A stretch of DNA of 64,000 nt from UBA1443 sp964445745 (lineage in GTDB: Bacteria; Omnitrophota; Omnitrophia; Omnitrophales; Aquincolibacteriaceae), in assembly GCA_964445745.1 (NCBI GenBank), contig CAYULU010000001.1, forward strand, positions 1 to 64,000. Reading direction: 5' to 3'. The notes below the pieces were generated by a model. The model saw nothing but the letters and a program-made list of their open reading frames with translations, ran no database searches and had not been told where the DNA came from. Positions within the stretch are counted from its first letter, which is position 1, and each line of letters begins with the position of its first letter. The position numbers were made by a program, and so were the translations under genes. Shown here piece by piece: positions 17,439 to 26,037 of this stretch.

Positions 17439-18519
17439 TCTCATTTTTATGACGGGTGCAACCGGGGTTCTCGGACAGGAACTGGTCAAGGAGCTTTTGT
17501 TAACCACGGATGTGACGATTGCGATCTTGTCCCGCGCGAAAAACCGTGTGCCGCACGGCGAGCGAGTCCAGAAAATTTTGAAGGCGACGGGTATGGATGC
17601 TCATTTTGGATCCCGCGTGCAGGTGTTGGAGGGAGATGTTACCAAGCCAAAGTTCGGACTTAAGAAAGACGATCTGGACTTGCTTGAACGGGACTGCAAG
17701 GTGTTTTATCACATCGCAGCCCTGACGGCTTTGAACGGTACGGAGAAAGAGTGCCGGGAGATCAATATCGGAGGCACAAAGCACGCGCTTGAACTTGCCT
17801 GGGACCTGAGGAAAAAAGGATCGCTCGAACGTTTTGTTTACTTCAGTACGGCGTTTGTTGCCGGCAGTGTGTGGCATTATCGCTCTCCGGAAGATTCGCT
17901 CCCTGAAAAACCCGCGTTTGCGAATTATTACGAATCCAGCAAACATCAATCTGAGGGCATGGTGCGCGAAGCGATGGCCCATGGGATGCCCGTGACGATT
18001 ATCCGACCGAGCATTGTCGTTGGACATTCTGAGACGGGAGAGGTCTCGGACTTTAATGTCATTTATCCTTTTATCAAACTTTTTGCCCACGGGATTTTGA
18101 CGAAATTGCCCACCCGGCCCGAGAACACGTTTAATGTTGTCCCTATTGATTTTGTGATCAAGGCGACGGCCGCCATCATGCGGACCCCCCGGTCCATCAA
18201 TAAGTGCTTTCATCTTGTCGCACCCAATCCTCCGGCGATTGGCATGCTCCTTTCTCTCAGAGATTCATTTCCCAAGGCCGCGATGGTTGAAATGGTGGAA
18301 CCCGCGAGTTTTCAGAAAAACCAGCTTGATCCCCAACAGCAAATGGTCTTCGCGATGCTTGAGCCTTACCTTGGTTATTTAAACGGTGACCTGACTTTTG
18401 ACACGAAAAATACGGAAGAGATTCTTCGCGGAACCGGGATCAAGATGCCTGTGACGGATCTTGCTTTTTTGAAAACGCTCATTACTTATGCGGTGAAATC
18501 CGGTTATCTGGTTCTCTGA
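17428..18519 (+). CDS. fatty-acyl / thioester reductase, extended SDR
   Basis: 363 aa. The Rossmann motif TGATGVLG is at residues 9-16; FSTAFVAG and the catalytic Tyr168-x3-Lys172 (YESSK) follow. The layout (IGGTKHALELA, IIRPSIVVG) is that of NAD_binding_4/male-sterility-type reductases, which reduce acyl-CoA or acyl-ACP thioesters to aldehyde or alcohol. The C-terminal 90 residues resemble the short helical cap of such reductases. As last gene of the overlapping set it would release the chain from ACP by reduction, giving an aldehyde or alcohol end. An epimerase-type function is a less likely alternative. Confidence 0.75.
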   Translation: MANNLIFMTGATGVLGQELVKELLLTTDVTIAILSRAKNRVPHGERVQKILKATGMDAHFGSRVQVLEGDVTKPKFGLKKDDLDLLERDCKVFYHIAALTALNGTEKECREINIGGTKHALELAWDLRKKGSLERFVYFSTAFVAGSVWHYRSPEDSLPEKPAFANYYESSKHQSEGMVREAMAHGMPVTIIRPSIVVGHSETGEVSDFNVIYPFIKLFAHGILTKLPTRPENTFNVVPIDFVIKATAAIMRTPRSINKCFHLVAPNPPAIGMLLSLRDSFPKAAMVEMVEPASFQKNQLDPQQQMVFAMLEPYLGYLNGDLTFDTKNTEEILRGTGIKMPVTDLAFLKTLITYAVKSGYLVL

Positions 18520-18536
18520 AAACAGGAGGGCTAGTA

Positions 18537-18707
18537 TTGCACCGATTTTGGCGCACGGAACGGGCACGAAGCCATGGAATGAGGATGCCCGTGCGTGACA
18601 TTGCGCTCGGCAGGATCCCGGGGATGGGTGGCGTTTTCTGGTGTTCCGTTGCCAGAGGACCGGGATGTTTTGACGAGGAAGATTGCTTTTTTGAAAAAAT
18701 GGGTTGA
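18537..18707 (+). CDS. possible small protein (56 aa)
   Basis: A TTG at 18537 lies 6 nt after a strong AGGAGGG (18524-18530) and opens a 56-codon frame rich in Arg, Gly and Cys (residues such as WRTERARSHG and FWCSVARGPG). The stop at 18705-18707 is 10 nt ahead of the next gene. No family is recognised. It fills what is otherwise a 198-nt gap in the operon and could equally be a translated leader for the downstream radical SAM gene. Confidence 0.3.
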   Translation: MHRFWRTERARSHGMRMPVRDIALGRIPGMGGVFWCSVARGPGCFDEEDCFFEKMG

Positions 18708-18717
18708 GGATCAAGAA

Positions 18718-20124
18718 ATGAAAGTACTGCTGATTGAGCCACCTCCGGCTTCAAAATTCGGTAACTTAAGAACTCTCGGAAGCATTGGAACTCTCAAGGC
18801 GGATATGGCATGGCCGCCGCTGGATCTGATGATTATTGCCGGGCTTCTCAAACAATATTCCATCCCCGTGGCTCTCTATGATGCCAACTCGCTAAAAGCG
18901 ACCTTTGAGGATGTTCAGAAAAAGATTGAGTCCGAAAAACCGGGCTTGGTCATTTTTACAACTTCAACGCCCAGCCTCTACCATGATCTTCAAACGGCGC
19001 GGATTGCGAAGGGAGTATCGAGAAATATCCTGACGGCAGTGACCTCGACTCATGTCAATGCGCTCCCGAAAGAAACCCTGGCACTGAGCGAAGACCTGGA
19101 TTTTTGTATTCCTAATGACTCAGAAGGAACGGTTCTGGATCTGATTCAAACAGAGGGCCGGCCGGAAGATGTTCTGGGCCTGACGTACCGTAAAGATGGA
19201 AAAATTATCCAGAATGCACCGCGACCGGTTTGCACCAATCTGGATGAACTCGGAATTCCGGCCCATGATTTGATCGATCTTGATATTTACCGGGATCCGT
19301 TTACAAAACGGATGCCGATGGCCGTGACCTACACATCCCGCGGCTGTATCAACTACCCGCCTTGTGTGATGTGTTCGGCCTGTTTTTATAGTCGGGTCCG
19401 GTATCGGTCCACGGAATTGGTGATGCAGGAATTGCGCTGGCTGAAGAGCCTCGGGGTTCAAGAGTTGAGATTCCCTTTTGAAGCGGGGTTCAACGACAAT
19501 CGGCGGGCCCATGAACTTTTTGACGCCATGATTCGAGAAAGACTTGGCATGACGTTTACCTGCAACGGCCGGGCAGACTGTCTGTCGGAGGAAAAAGTCA
19601 ATCAGATGAAAGCCGCGGGATGCAGGGCCGTCAACATTGGTTGCGAAAGTATTCATCCCCAAACCGTCGAGTTTATCAATAAAAAAGTCTCTGCGGAGCA
19701 GGTTGTCAAGGCGGTGGCGATGGCCAAGAAAGCCGGACTGGAAACCCTGGTTTATTTTTTGTTTGGTTTCCCTTACGAAACGAAAGAGAGCATGAGAAAA
19801 ACGCTCGAATTTGCGAAAAGACTGGATGCGGATCTGGTGACTTTCGGCATTGCGATCCCTCATCCTGGGACTGAATTTTACAGGTATCTGAAGGATCATG
19901 GTCTTTTGTCCTCCGATCAATGGGATCTTTACGACCCGATGTTTCCTCCGCCGTACGCGTATCCCGAATTATCGGCCCAAGAGATTTTTGATTTTGCCCG
20001 GCACGCCTACCGTTCCTACTATTTGAGGCCCCAGTTCATCCTGAAACGATTCTTGAAGTTTAATCTTGTCCGCGAAACAAAAAATTTCCTCGGGTTTATG
20101 AACCGGTATGTGACAGGATCATGA
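18718..20124 (+). CDS. B12-binding-type radical SAM protein 1, unusual cysteine spacing
   Basis: 468 aa from ATG 18718 (GAGGA upstream); the in-frame codons before it lack a ribosome site. Residues 1-160 look like a cobalamin-binding Rossmann domain (VLLIEPPP, WPPLDLMIIAGLLK). The radical SAM core starts at SRGC. Its cysteines are Cys210, Cys216, Cys219 and Cys222, so the first spacing is C-x5-C instead of C-x3-C, followed by two CxxC steps. The C-terminal helices (YYLRPQFILKRFLKF) are shared with the other two radical SAM proteins here. Family members methylate or rearrange unactivated carbons; the substrate is unknown. It overlaps the next gene by 4 nt. Confidence 0.82.
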   Translation: MKVLLIEPPPASKFGNLRTLGSIGTLKADMAWPPLDLMIIAGLLKQYSIPVALYDANSLKATFEDVQKKIESEKPGLVIFTTSTPSLYHDLQTARIAKGVSRNILTAVTSTHVNALPKETLALSEDLDFCIPNDSEGTVLDLIQTEGRPEDVLGLTYRKDGKIIQNAPRPVCTNLDELGIPAHDLIDLDIYRDPFTKRMPMAVTYTSRGCINYPPCVMCSACFYSRVRYRSTELVMQELRWLKSLGVQELRFPFEAGFNDNRRAHELFDAMIRERLGMTFTCNGRADCLSEEKVNQMKAAGCRAVNIGCESIHPQTVEFINKKVSAEQVVKAVAMAKKAGLETLVYFLFGFPYETKESMRKTLEFAKRLDADLVTFGIAIPHPGTEFYRYLKDHGLLSSDQWDLYDPMFPPPYAYPELSAQEIFDFARHAYRSYYLRPQFILKRFLKFNLVRETKNFLGFMNRYVTGS

Positions 20125-21542
20125 CCCGGTTATTACTTCTCCATCCATCCGGAAAACTCCTCGGACGTAAGGACAATCTTTACACCAACGAATCCCTGGT
20201 GCCATCGCTCGGGCTTGCAAGTGTCGCGGCTTACTGCCGGGCTTGTGGCATTGAGACCCGGATCTACGATCTCCGTCTCGAAGGCAACGGGATCGAAGGG
20301 GTTTTTGAGCGAATCGCCGACCTGAATCCCACCCTCATCGGAATCACCGCATTTACCACCGAAATTACGTCCGCGGGTATTCTGGCGGCCCGGATCAAAC
20401 AGAAATATCCGAATCTTCGGATCAGTGTGGGGGGGCCGCACAGTACCGCAATGCCTCAGGAAACACTTCTGGAATTTGAGGCGTTTGATTTTGCAATATG
20501 CGGCGAGGGGGAAAAGACCACGGCGGAATTGGTGGTGGCCACTCAGGTGGGGGGATGCCCTGACCCCTCCAAGATTCCCGGACTGGTTTACCGGAAACAG
20601 GGCAAGATTTTTTCGAGCCCGCCGAGAGAGCCTGTGGCCGATCTGGACGCCCTTCCGTTTCCCGCATGGGACCTTTTTGAGCTCGAACGCTATAACGGAA
20701 TTTTTCCTCTCAGCGCTTCCCGCGGGTGTCCCTATCGTTGTTATTTTTGTACGCCTAACTATCTTGGCAGAAAAGTTCGTATCAAGAGTCATCAAAAAAT
20801 CATGGAGGAGATCACGTGGCTTGTTGAGCGGTTTGGCGCGAAACGAATCCAGTTCGCGGATGCCATGATGGGTTTGCTTAAGGATGAATCGATTCAAATG
20901 TGTGACGAACTGATCCGTAGCGGACTTGACCGAAAGATACAATGGGATTGTGAGACGCGCGCCGATGCTGTCAGTCTCGGCCTCTTTCAGAAAATGAAGG
21001 CGGCCGGGTGCGAGTGGGTCGCGCTGGGAGTGGAAAGCGGCAACGAGCGGATTCTTGGGGAGGTGATCAAAAAAGGGGAGACCAAGGATCAGATCCGTGT
21101 TGCGGTTCAACTTGCCAAGCGGGCGGGACTCAAGGTACGGACTTTTTTTATTTTGGGTCATTATACAGAAACGCCCGAGACGATTCGCGAGACGATCCGT
21201 TTTGCGCTTGAGCTCAACCCGGACGCGATCGCGTTTGGTTTGATCGTGCCGAATCCCGGTTCCGAATTCAGGAGAATTGCGGAAACTCCGGGGAACGGTT
21301 TCAGAATTCTGCACAACCGGTGGGAAGATTATCAGCAGTTTAACTACAACTGCCTTGAGTCGGAAACCTTGCCTCTGGCGGAATTGAAACGGTGGCAGGC
21401 GAAGGCTTACTTTACTTTTTACGCGCACCATCCGATCAAGGGGTTTTTTCTGTTTTTTGTCCAGTCGGCATATAACTACAGGCTCACGGGCCTTTTAAAG
21501 CTCCCCTTCATGCTTCTGCGAAACCTGCTGAAAAAATCCTGA
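20121..21542 (+). CDS. B12-binding-type radical SAM protein 2
   Basis: 473 aa. The N-terminal cobalamin-type domain has SLGLASVAAYCRACG, a GITAFTTE strand and VGGPHSTAMPQ. The radical SAM cluster CxxxCxxC is Cys203, Cys207, Cys210 in SRGCPYRCYFC. The TIM-barrel half continues through ALGVESGNERIL to a helical C-terminus. It is translationally coupled to the previous gene (ATGA overlap). Proteins of this architecture (BchE/HpnP-like) often act on lipids, tetrapyrroles or natural products. Position next to the acyl operon suggests a lipid substrate, but that is inference. Confidence 0.87.
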   Translation: MTRLLLLHPSGKLLGRKDNLYTNESLVPSLGLASVAAYCRACGIETRIYDLRLEGNGIEGVFERIADLNPTLIGITAFTTEITSAGILAARIKQKYPNLRISVGGPHSTAMPQETLLEFEAFDFAICGEGEKTTAELVVATQVGGCPDPSKIPGLVYRKQGKIFSSPPREPVADLDALPFPAWDLFELERYNGIFPLSASRGCPYRCYFCTPNYLGRKVRIKSHQKIMEEITWLVERFGAKRIQFADAMMGLLKDESIQMCDELIRSGLDRKIQWDCETRADAVSLGLFQKMKAAGCEWVALGVESGNERILGEVIKKGETKDQIRVAVQLAKRAGLKVRTFFILGHYTETPETIRETIRFALELNPDAIAFGLIVPNPGSEFRRIAETPGNGFRILHNRWEDYQQFNYNCLESETLPLAELKRWQAKAYFTFYAHHPIKGFFLFFVQSAYNYRLTGLLKLPFMLLRNLLKKS

Positions 21543-21698
21543 TAAAGTCGATTATGGATGCGAAGGCCGGTAGAGGAAGATCGATTGAAAAACTGGAACA
21601 CAAAAAGCTGATGACACGTTTTAGGCCTTGTGACAAAATACGCCGTTCGATTGCCCGAGGTGTTGCGGCCCCATCCTTTAACCGGAAATTTACGAGCT

Positions 21699-22667
21699 AT
21701 GACTGAGTCGCTTTCAAAAAAGACACGAGTTGCTGTCGTTGTGCCCTGTTACCGGGTCCTTCCCCACATTCAAAAGACACTCGCGGAGATAGATCGGGAA
21801 GTCTGGCGAATTTTTGTCGTGGATGATGCCTGCCCGGATCGATCCGGAGATTTTGTCAAGCAACACTGCCAGGATCCGCGAATTGAGGTTCTTTACCACG
21901 AGAAAAACCGGGGGGTTGGCGGGGCTGTTTTGACCGGCTATCAGGCCGCTTTGGATGCCGGGGCCGACATCATCGTGAAGATTGACGGGGACGGACAAAT
22001 GGATCCGGGACTTGTGACGGACATGATCGCACCTATTTTGGCCGGGGAGGCCGATTACACCAAAGGGAACCGGTTCTTTGATCCCGAGGGGGTCCGGACG
22101 ATGCCGCGTCTCCGGTTGTTTGGAAACGCAGTGCTTTCCTTGATGACGAAACTGTCGTCCGGTTACTGGAATCTATTTGATCCGACCAACGGGTATACGG
22201 CGATTCATGCTCGGGTCGCACGGCGGCTTCCGTTTCATAAAATCAGTATGGGATATTTTTTCGAGACGGACATCCTTTTTCGTCTTAATACGCTGCGAGC
22301 GGTCGTGATGGATGTCCCCATGAACGCAAGATACGGAACTGAAAAAAGCAATCTGAAGGTCTCGAAAATTTTTGGAGAGTTTTTACTCAAACATCTCCGT
22401 AATCTCCTGAAAAGAATTTTCTACAATTACTATCTTCGGGACATGTCGTTGGCGTCTCTGGAACTTCCGCTCGGGGTGTTCTTTTTTTTCTCAGGTGGTT
22501 TCTACGGCGCCTGTCACTGGGCCCGATCCTCGCAGGCCGGGGTGGTAACTCCTGCCGGTACCGTAATGCTTTCGGTGATGCTGATCGTGATCGGGCTTCA
22601 GTTTATTATGGCGTTTCTTGCTTACGATATTGCTTCCGTCCCTAACAGACCATTGACGTCTTCTTGA
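21699..22667 (+). CDS. family-2 glycosyltransferase with C-terminal membrane helices (DPM-synthase-like)
   Basis: 322 aa from ATG 21699. The GT-A fold opens with VAVVVPCYRV and has VVDDACPD and the donor/metal motif KIDGDGQMDP. The C-terminal part has two hydrophobic segments (LPLGVFFFFSGGFYGA and VMLSVMLIVIGLQFIMAFLAY), as in polyprenyl-phosphate glycosyltransferases such as DPM1/ArnC-like enzymes. It probably transfers a sugar to a lipid carrier or to the product of this cluster at the inner membrane. The preceding 156 nt contain no convincing gene. Confidence 0.88.
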   Translation: MTESLSKKTRVAVVVPCYRVLPHIQKTLAEIDREVWRIFVVDDACPDRSGDFVKQHCQDPRIEVLYHEKNRGVGGAVLTGYQAALDAGADIIVKIDGDGQMDPGLVTDMIAPILAGEADYTKGNRFFDPEGVRTMPRLRLFGNAVLSLMTKLSSGYWNLFDPTNGYTAIHARVARRLPFHKISMGYFFETDILFRLNTLRAVVMDVPMNARYGTEKSNLKVSKIFGEFLLKHLRNLLKRIFYNYYLRDMSLASLELPLGVFFFFSGGFYGACHWARSSQAGVVTPAGTVMLSVMLIVIGLQFIMAFLAYDIASVPNRPLTSS

Positions 22668-22684
22668 ACTTACAAGGTCATTCT

Positions 22685-24145
22685 GTGAAAGTTTTTTTTC
22701 TAAATATCCCGTTTCTTCAGCGCTTTACGCGTGAGAGCCGTTCCCCAGGGGTAGCTCCGTCGGGGACGCTTTATTATCCCATCTATCTTGCCCTGGCGGC
22801 GGGTCTTGTCCGTCAGCGCGGATATTCGATCGACTTTCTTGACGCGCCGGCCGAGGGCTATGATCTCAAACAGACTGAAGATCGCATTGCGAGATTTAGC
22901 CCGGACCTTATTGTGGCGACTACGGTGACAGCTTCCGTAGCCCATGATATCAGGGTCATGGATCATCTTGCGAAACAAACCGGAGCCATGACCATGCTCG
23001 TCGGAACCCATCCGACGGCGTTGCCGATAGAAACTTTGAAAGCTTCTCCGAGTCTGGATTTTGTGGCGGTGGGCGAATATGACTTTACGGTGCTGGAGCT
23101 GGTGCGGCATTTTGACGCGGGGAAAACGCGACAGCAATTGCATGAGGTTACAGGGCTGGCGTACCGGTCCGGAGAAGAGTTTATTTTGAACGAAAGACGG
23201 CCCTGGCAGGAAAACCTGGACGAAATTCCTTGGGCCAGTCTTGTTTACAGGGATTTTTTAAAGATCGAACATTACAGCTATGGGGCCCAACTTCATCCCG
23301 AGGTGACCATTGTGAGCGGTCGCGGATGCCCTTACCAGTGTACTTTCTGCGTATTTCCTCAGACGATTACGGGACAGCGCTATCGACCCCGTTCGATCAA
23401 GGACGTGGTGGATGAAATGGAGTTTATTCAGAAAACCTGGCCGCAAAACAAAGAGATTATGTTTGAGGACGATACCCTGACGGTTGACAAGAATCGGATG
23501 CGGGAACTTTCTGAGGAAATTTTGAGACGGGGACTGAAGGTGACATGGTCGGGGAACGCGCGGGCTGATTTTGATGATGTGGAGTTGCTCAAACTCATGA
23601 AAAAGGCCGGATGCCGGCTTTTTTGTGTCGGGTTCGAATCTTCAGACCAGAAAATCCTGGATGAAATGCGCAAGGGGGGGGCCACGATCGGAGTCCGTGA
23701 GCGGTTTGTTCATGCTTGCGCCGAGGCGGGGATCATGATCCACGGGTGTTTCCTTTTTGGGGGTGTCCAGGAAACCCGGGAGACGATGCGAGCGACGCTG
23801 GAAATGGCCAAACGGATGAAACTGGATACGGCCCAGTTTTTTCCCATTATGGTTTATCCGGGAACCCGGGCTTATGAAGAAGCGAAACAAAAAGGGGAGC
23901 TTGTGACGGAGAATTATGAAACGTGGCTCCGGGGAAGCGGTTATTACGTTTCCCAGGTTTGTCGCGGTCAGCTGAGTGCGGAGGAAGTCTCTGCATTTAC
24001 GGACCAGGCCTATCGGGAATTTTATCTTCGCCCGGCATTTATTCTGCAGAAGGTCCGACAGTTCTTTGTTTCGCCTTCGGAACGATCCCGTATTGTCCTC
24101 GGATTTCTTTTCTTTCTGAAAAAAGTATTCACGCGAGACAAGTGA
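22685..24145 (+). CDS. B12-binding-type radical SAM protein 3
   Basis: 486 aa from GTG 22685, 7 nt after AAGG (22674-22677). The cobalamin-type domain covers residues 1-160 (PIYLALAAGLVRQRG, LVGTHPTALP). The radical SAM motif is Cys215, Cys219, Cys222 in GRGCPYQCTFC. The C-terminal helix (REFYLRPAFILQKVRQF) closely resembles the corresponding helix in radical SAM protein 1 (18718-20124), so the three genes are probably related by duplication. The substrate is not predictable. It lies between the two glycosyltransferase genes, 17 nt after the first and 2 nt before the second. Confidence 0.87.
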   Translation: MKVFFLNIPFLQRFTRESRSPGVAPSGTLYYPIYLALAAGLVRQRGYSIDFLDAPAEGYDLKQTEDRIARFSPDLIVATTVTASVAHDIRVMDHLAKQTGAMTMLVGTHPTALPIETLKASPSLDFVAVGEYDFTVLELVRHFDAGKTRQQLHEVTGLAYRSGEEFILNERRPWQENLDEIPWASLVYRDFLKIEHYSYGAQLHPEVTIVSGRGCPYQCTFCVFPQTITGQRYRPRSIKDVVDEMEFIQKTWPQNKEIMFEDDTLTVDKNRMRELSEEILRRGLKVTWSGNARADFDDVELLKLMKKAGCRLFCVGFESSDQKILDEMRKGGATIGVRERFVHACAEAGIMIHGCFLFGGVQETRETMRATLEMAKRMKLDTAQFFPIMVYPGTRAYEEAKQKGELVTENYETWLRGSGYYVSQVCRGQLSAEEVSAFTDQAYREFYLRPAFILQKVRQFFVSPSERSRIVLGFLFFLKKVFTRDK

Positions 24146-24147
24146 TC

Positions 24148-25122
24148 ATGCGAGTTGCCGTCGTTTCCGCGGTTTACAACGAAAAGCAGTTTGTGGGGCG
24201 GATGATCGAGAGCGTGTTGTCACAGAAGCGTCTTCCGGATGAGATCGTGCTGGTGGATGACGGTTCGACGGATTCGACCCCCTTGATCGTTCAGTCTTAC
24301 GCGGAGCGTTTCCCGATCGTACGCCTGATTCAAAATTCCAATCAAGGGCCGGCGGCCTCACGCAATGTGGCCTGGCGGGCCGCGAATGCGGAGGTGGTGA
24401 TTTTTACGGATGGGGATTGCGTCCCGGAGCATGATTGGATCGAAAAACTGGTGAATCGATTCGGGCCCCTGGAAGTGGCGGCGGTTGCCGGGACTTATCG
24501 CACCCTGAATGCTCAAAACAGGTTGGCCCGTTTTGTCGGCTATGAGATCGCGTGGCGTTATCGGGATGTGCCCGCGCAAGTGGACGCGCACGGCGCTTAT
24601 AATCTAGCGGTCCGGAAAGATGTCCTGGAGGAACTGCACGGTTTCGATGAATCCTACAAAGCACCGAGCGGTGAGGATTGGGATCTGACTTACCGGATTT
24701 CCCGCAAGTACAAAATTCTTTTTGCGCCGGATGCGGTTGTTGCCCATGCCCACCCGGAGTCATTTTGGCCTTACATGAAAAATCAGGTGCGCCGTGGGTT
24801 TGACCGAATCAAACTTTATAACGACCACCCCGAAAAGATGAAGGGCGATGCTTATACGGGGCGGCTTGTCAAATATCAGGTGCTGGCGGCGGCCTGTTTC
24901 CCGTTGACGCTCTGGATGCTTTTCTGCCGGGGTTGGTTTTTTATTCCCGCCTCTCTCTTCTTGTTTCTGGTGGGTTCCGGCGGGAGTGTGTTTCGATTTA
25001 TTTATCAGAGGGATCCCTCGGCGGCCTTCTATGGTGTCGGGGTTCAGTTTGCGCGGAACTTTGCCTGGACCTTGGGTGCGGTGAAAGGTGTACTCCGGTT
25101 TGGTATAAGAGGGATCCGGTAA
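24148..25122 (+). CDS. family-2 glycosyltransferase with membrane segment
   Basis: 324 aa from ATG 24148, 2 nt after the radical SAM gene. It has the GT-A N-terminus VAVVSAVYNEKQF, LVDDGSTDST, and the DxD-type motif FTDGDCVPEHD. An acceptor-side motif GEDWDLTYRI follows, and a hydrophobic stretch near residues 250-280 (FIPASLFLFLVGSG). The frame is open further upstream, but that part is antisense to sense inside the previous gene. It is a cytoplasmic-face glycosyltransferase, possibly acting on the lipid product of this cluster. Confidence 0.88.
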   Translation: MRVAVVSAVYNEKQFVGRMIESVLSQKRLPDEIVLVDDGSTDSTPLIVQSYAERFPIVRLIQNSNQGPAASRNVAWRAANAEVVIFTDGDCVPEHDWIEKLVNRFGPLEVAAVAGTYRTLNAQNRLARFVGYEIAWRYRDVPAQVDAHGAYNLAVRKDVLEELHGFDESYKAPSGEDWDLTYRISRKYKILFAPDAVVAHAHPESFWPYMKNQVRRGFDRIKLYNDHPEKMKGDAYTGRLVKYQVLAAACFPLTLWMLFCRGWFFIPASLFLFLVGSGGSVFRFIYQRDPSAAFYGVGVQFARNFAWTLGAVKGVLRFGIRGIR

Positions 25123-25192
25123 TTCTGGGTGAACCGGAACGAATGGCAGGCGAACATTCGGCTCCAGGACGAACAGGTCGGGAAAAACCGGC

Positions 25193-25221
25193 TTGGCGCG
25201 GCAAGGCATTTTTGTTATCAT
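25193..25221 (+). promoter_or_regulatory. sigma70-type promoter for the Ser-rich secreted protein
   Basis: TTGGCG (25193-25198) and TATCAT (25216-25221), 17 nt apart, about 75 nt ahead of the start codon. Confidence 0.45.
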
Positions 25222-25300
25222 CACCGTGCGTTGAGTGATCATCCGGCGGGTGTGTGCAGATTTTTTTAATGAGGCAAGACAAGATCAGGAGGTGTTGGTG

Positions 25301-25687
25301 ATGAGTAAAATAGTGCGCGTTGGTTTGTTGTTTCTGTGTGTCGCCGGTTTCGCGGCCTTTGATTGGGGTTCTTCATCTGCGTCGAGTGATAGTGATTCGA
25401 TGGATTCAAAGACGAACGAACCGATTGCGATTACGGATGTCGAGTCTTCGACGGCCAAGGCAGCGGTTGCGGCCAGCCGTATTTTAGGTTCCGGGACACC
25501 GGAAGAAAAACAGGCCCGCCTCGAAAGTTTAAAGCGTTTGAGCGAGTCGATGGCTAAATACAAACAGCTTCAGGCGACGCCTGCCGAAACATCGGTTAGC
25601 GAGTCTCCCTCTTACGGATATTCCGATTCATCTGTCCAGGAGTCAGTTGCTCCGGAGTCTTCGACGAAGAAACGTAGTTGGTTCTAG
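25301..25687 (+). CDS. small secreted Ser/Glu-rich protein
   Basis: 128 aa from ATG 25301, placed 6 nt after AGGAGGTG (25287-25294). A signal peptide is evident (KIVRVGLLFLCVAGFAAF), with possible cleavage after the first Ser/Ala-rich residues. The mature part is low-complexity: Ser-rich at both ends with a central charged helix (PEEKQARLESLKRLSESM). No known family is recognised. It probably acts in the periplasm or at the surface. It is separated from the glycosyltransferase by a promoter and from the next gene by a long hairpin region. Confidence 0.7.
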   Translation: MSKIVRVGLLFLCVAGFAAFDWGSSSASSDSDSMDSKTNEPIAITDVESSTAKAAVAASRILGSGTPEEKQARLESLKRLSESMAKYKQLQATPAETSVSESPSYGYSDSSVQESVAPESSTKKRSWF

Positions 25688-25745
25688 GCGTTTGAACGAG
25701 CGGCAGAATCTTTTTTGGGAATTAGGTGGTTATGGGTATTCTTGG

Positions 25746-25790
25746 CCTTGCGACAAAGATCGCTTTTGGGAAGCGATCTTTGTCGCAAGG
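25746..25790. repeat. perfect 20-bp inverted repeat with 5-nt loop
   Basis: Bases 25746-25765 are the exact reverse complement of 25771-25790, with loop TTGGG. It lies in the 346-nt gap after the Ser-rich protein gene. No T-run follows on either strand, so it is not a standard intrinsic terminator. Candidates are an mRNA-stabilising or termination-assisting stem, or a REP-like palindrome. The rest of the gap holds only the short leader ORF at 25981. Confidence 0.9.
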
Positions 25791-25980
25791 TTGGGCCTCA
25801 AAATAAGATGTTTGCAAGTGTGTCGCTTACCCTGGATAGAGGCCAGCCCGAGTTTTTCTTATCCTCAACTTCAAGATGGTGATCGACCTGTGCTGAACAC
25901 GTTGAAGAAAACCCGGATATCCTGAATCTCTGATTCCGGTTTCGCGTAGACGGGGACAGCCCCTGGAGGAGTTAATCAAG

Positions 25981-26037
25981 GTGTATAACTTTCGTGTTGT
26001 CATACGCGTTGCCGCGGAAGGACACTTGCAACCTTGA
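25981..26037 (+). CDS. possible 18-aa leader peptide coupled to the metalloprotease gene
   Basis: GTG 25981 lies 9 nt after GGAGGAG (25965-25971), the best ribosome site in this gap. The frame encodes MYNFRVVIRVAAEGHLQP and stops with TGA at 26035-26037. That stop overlaps the TTG start (26034) of the metalloprotease in a TTGA arrangement. This looks like translational coupling. Alternatives are chance, or a frameshift joining the basic leader to the signal peptide. Confidence 0.4.
   Translation: MYNFRVVIRVAAEGHLQP

Noticed and set aside
20133..21431. 432-codon minus-strand ORF
   Set aside because: It mirrors the radical SAM gene, which carries all expected motifs; the composition explains the open frame.
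21554..21706. Small 50-codon ORF before the first glycosyltransferase
   Set aside because: No ribosome-binding site, very basic random-looking composition, and it runs into the glycosyltransferase start.
25647..25925. 92-codon plus-strand ORF over the 20-bp hairpin
   Set aside because: It starts inside the Ser-rich protein gene, crosses the palindrome, and has no supporting signals.
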